Positions 60,700 to 64,000 of a DNA stretch of 64,000 bases are shown in pieces. Numbering within the stretch: the stretch's first letter is position 1; every line of letters begins with the position of its first letter. A model generated the notes under the pieces. That model made no database searches. It saw only the letters and a program-made list of their open reading frames with translations, and was not told where the DNA came from. A program made the position numbers and the translations under genes. The stretch comes from Arctopsyche grandis (Eukaryota > Arthropoda > Insecta > Trichoptera > Hydropsychidae). The stretch is taken from NCBI RefSeq assembly GCF_051622035.1, contig NC_135359.1, forward strand, positions 24,710,001-24,774,000, in the 5' to 3' direction.

Positions 60700-63600
60700 A
60701 TAAAACTGACATGTTAAACTTACATACATATATGTACATTTAATATCTATAAAAAATTATTAATTTGAGACCACTATTTTTATCAAAAAATTGATTCATT
60801 GTAGAAGAAATACTAAGTCCTTTAGAAAAAGTCAAATACGGGCACTTTTGTTTTGTCTTCAAACTTAATTTATAATCTAAATTCATATCGGAACTATGTA
60901 TTCAAAAGACGCAGTGAACTCTTGAATGATTTCTTAATAATAATTCAGGACCGCGATTAATAAGTAAAGTACTAGCAAAAATCGGCTTTGCCGCCTCCCC
61001 CAAGTATATTAAATAAATAAAATATGATTTAATTTTTCTTTAGTAGGTACTATTCGATTAAATGAGTAGTTGTATGTAGACCAAGTTTCCAAACATATAA
61101 TATTTCGATGATAAAAAGAAGTTACTCAAATTGCAATATTTATTTACAAGGGTGTATCATTATGATCTTTAAGCTTTCCTCGGGTGGTTTAGATCCTATT
61201 CCAAATTGGACACGTGCTCGTATTAAACTATCCTGCCACTTGAAAAGCCACCAAGTTGGCAAGCCTTTCCTATTGCAAAGGGTGCTTTGCTCGAGTTTTT
61301 TTTTTCCGGGATAAACTCCCTCGCCCTGTCCACTTTCGACATTCAATTCTACTTCACAAAAAAAAAGTTGCCTTATACATTGACCTCTCGCGTATCATTA
61401 CAGATACAAATTGGCAGATACTGAGCAGAATTTATTAATCTAATCGTAGGTATACGTACATATGTATTTAGACTGGTTAATATTTTCCATTCGAAAATGG
61501 GCAGACCGGATTTTAACCTGTAAGCTTCGGCTAACGTTGAATGCGCTACTACATAGAATAAAACACTCCACAATATAATTGAATGGGCATCACAACATGA
61601 AAACATGTTGTGGGATACGAGATATTATGTGCGTTTTACGTGAAGAGGAACAGTCACGGCATGGGAATGAAATCGGCTTTACCTGTCCAAATTTAAAAAT
61701 TGTATTGTATAAATTATATGTATTGAAATTTTTAAATCATTTTCTAAAATTAGTACACGCTTTAAAATCATTTACTTAAATACTTCAAAACCCATTGAAG
61801 ATTTGTACATAAATTTAATGAGACGGATAGGACCCTTTGCCCGCGTTAACTTTCGCGTTACTTTTTTGCGAATTTGTAAATTGAGCTTTCTACCATAAAT
61901 ATATATCGTAATATTTATTCAAGTGACCAAATATGTCAATTGACACCTAAAGTATTTTTTTTAAATAGTGAATCACGCCAGAATTAATTTGTTTGCACAA
62001 TGAATCACGCCTTCCGCTCTACTAGCAGTTTAAGCTTGACGCCTATAGCGGTCATCCACGGGGAAATGGTTGAGACTCTATAAATAGTCGTTATTTATCA
62101 TTTTAGATGTTTCTAATTTTAGTCGACGATTTTCGATTACTAAAACTACTGTTGAGTACAGTCTGAGAATTGAAAATATCTCACTTTAATGTGAAAAATG
62201 CAAAATGAAAAAAATAAAATTAGATTTAAAAGTATTTCTATTCGTTATTTACTTTATTTTCAAACTAAAATAAAAATAATAATTCGTACTATACTATTTG
62301 AACTCGCCTCGACAGCCCTTCAAAAATTCATAAACACCGATTGAGAGACCCTTAGTTGATTCAAGAAAGGACATTATTATTAAAAAAATATTTCAAAACT
62401 ATATTTTTTATGTAAATAGTACTTATGAATGTGTTAATATATGCATTCTGTATGTTCTGAACAATTTTCGGTCGGCGAGATTCGGCAAATTCGACTTTCT
62501 ACGAACGTACATGGAGATATGTCTGTATTAACCCTTTGCACCGGGGTATACGCGACCCCTCGACGAGTATTCACAGTTAGCAGCAGCGTACACAGTGCCA
62601 GTTTGTATGGAGGAGAGATGTCGAGTGGACACTTGAAATATAAACGATTCCAATTTCCAAATGTGAGTGGGATGTGTAGTTGATATTGTCGAATAGAATT
62701 GTATGGATATTGTACCGATATTGTACGACCACAACGGACAGATAGGCGAACACACCCTCACTATGTATGTATGTGCTCACCTATAACATATTCCTACCCC
62801 ATGGGTACCTGAAAACCCCCAGTAACGACCCACGCTCTCGTACCCATTACTAAGCGCTCTCGATATCTAAATACATACCCTGTGAAATACAACCCGAGCC
62901 AAATAAAGAAGTTAAAAACCTGTGCTAAAAAGTTTCATCGTTATTTAATGGATACCCATGCACTCGAGCTTCGAGAGAGAGAGGCCCCGCGAATAACGAT
63001 CTTTTTTTTTAGTATTTTGCCTTTCTTTTGCAATATATACTTACATAGAGAGCAAAAAAAACCATACACAAAAGTATGAAGTCATTCCTGAAACGTTCTA
63101 TTTATCCGCACGGGTGTGTGTTGTGGCTCGAATGGGGGCGTAAGTTTCGACAACTGTGAATTTCGGATGGATCATTTGAATAAAAACGAAATAAAAGTTC
63201 GCTTTTACGACCCAAAATGAAAACTTTGGTTCAAAATGAGGCTTTGAGGCTCAAGTCCTGCGCGGCTTTGACCGCGGAACTTTTCATACATTAATTACTT
63301 TCAGGCGCTCACACAAAGCGGGAGGGGGGAGTATGGGGCGGCGTCCGGTCGACAAAAAATTATATATAAAAACGTCTGCCCAAATGAATTGCGCAAAAAA
63401 TGTATATGAAAAGCACTCCGCTAATTGCCCGAAATAAAACTGAGCTTTTGCAGTTAAAAATATATATAAACGGCGTAAACAAACGCGACGTCCGGTTTGC
63501 GATAAGGGCGACTTCCGCTCGATGAACTTTTGTTAGATATAAAGTTTCGTGAAAAACCATAATTGCAAAGATGCCGTACAAAAATAGTTATTTCAACTTC

Positions 63601-64000
63601 AAATTAAAAGCATAGATACCTTGTAGTAATTATTTACATATATCTTCAATAACTATGTATGTATGTACATACATATATAACAGTGACATGCCATCATTGG
63701 ACTAGAGGGCTAGTCCCCTAAAATTTAAAAATATTAACAATTCAATTACAATAAATTCAAATCGTTGTCCATATTGATATTATTCACTAATATTAACGAA
63801 ATTCAGAAACCGGAATCGGCCCTATCTGAGGTAGTGGAATGAATTATTATGGTATGGTCCACCGCGTCGTTTGCTTGCACGAACTCGCCATCTCAATACT
63901 GTTCCCTTCGCGGTAGTAGCAAATTGCTATGTATGTATAGGCGTTTTAATTTACTGATATCTTCAACCATTCGTGGAATATTTATGTATATCAAACATCA
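60700..64000. other. dmrt99B intron, distal part to window end
   Basis: No DM-domain exon was found on the minus strand. TTAACCCTTTGCACC at 62529 resembles a piggyBac-type end, but no partner end was seen. The stretch 63100-63600 is GC-richer and free of recognised repeats, a candidate regulatory element. Short frames (for example 62441-62683) have no recognised domain. Confidence 0.4.

Noticed and set aside
62529..62545. piggyBac-type element start (TTAACCCTTTGCACC)
   Set aside because: No matching inverted end with TTAA was found nearby; a single end is not enough.

Overview
This is an AT-rich insect genomic window. It has spliced genes with GT-AG introns, core-promoter motifs of the arthropod Inr+DPE type, tRNA-derived SINEs, several non-LTR retrotransposon families, Helitron ends, hAT-like MITEs and abundant (TA)n and ATGT-type microsatellites. 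The Helitron and RTE 3' ends resemble those common in holometabolous insects, but I cannot fix the order from this sequence alone.

Three protein-coding genes are supported. (1) Positions 150-5203 (+): the last nine coding exons of an ADAMTS-like extracellular matrix glycoprotein, with three thrombospondin type-1 repeats and a C-terminal PLAC domain; its 5' part lies outside the window. (2) Positions 10063-12377 (+): a complete five-exon hydroxylysine kinase gene (380 residues, APH fold), with a well-spaced Inr/DPE promoter 99 nt upstream. (3) Positions 48423-49411 (-): the terminal coding exon of a DMRT-A transcription factor (dmrt99B type) carrying the DMA domain. Its DM-domain exon is not in the window, so 49412-64000 is probably one very large intron. 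These genes share no obvious pathway; they are simply neighbours.

The roughly 36 kb between the kinase gene and dmrt99B, and the dmrt99B intron, are a repeat landscape. They hold about eleven tRNA-SINE copies or fragments in two related families, a 5'-truncated Jockey element nested inside a SINE with a 10-bp target duplication, RTE-like fragments with GAT-type tails, CR1/Jockey-type 3' ends, four Helitron 3' termini, and several foldback/MITE families. The best structural finding is at 43433-43722: two 133-bp hAT-like MITEs in opposite orientation, with three copies of the same 8-bp target at exactly 141-bp intervals.

Between the repeats are islands of higher GC and lower repeat content (for example 33340-33665, 36000-36370, 46690-46860, 53370-53815, 60040-60400 and 63100-63600). 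They may be cis-regulatory elements of dmrt99B; two are rich in Sox-like motifs. I see no bacterial-type system, CRISPR array, rRNA or confident functional tRNA gene. I did not find a clear new multi-gene system; the novelty here is in transposon architecture and candidate regulatory DNA.
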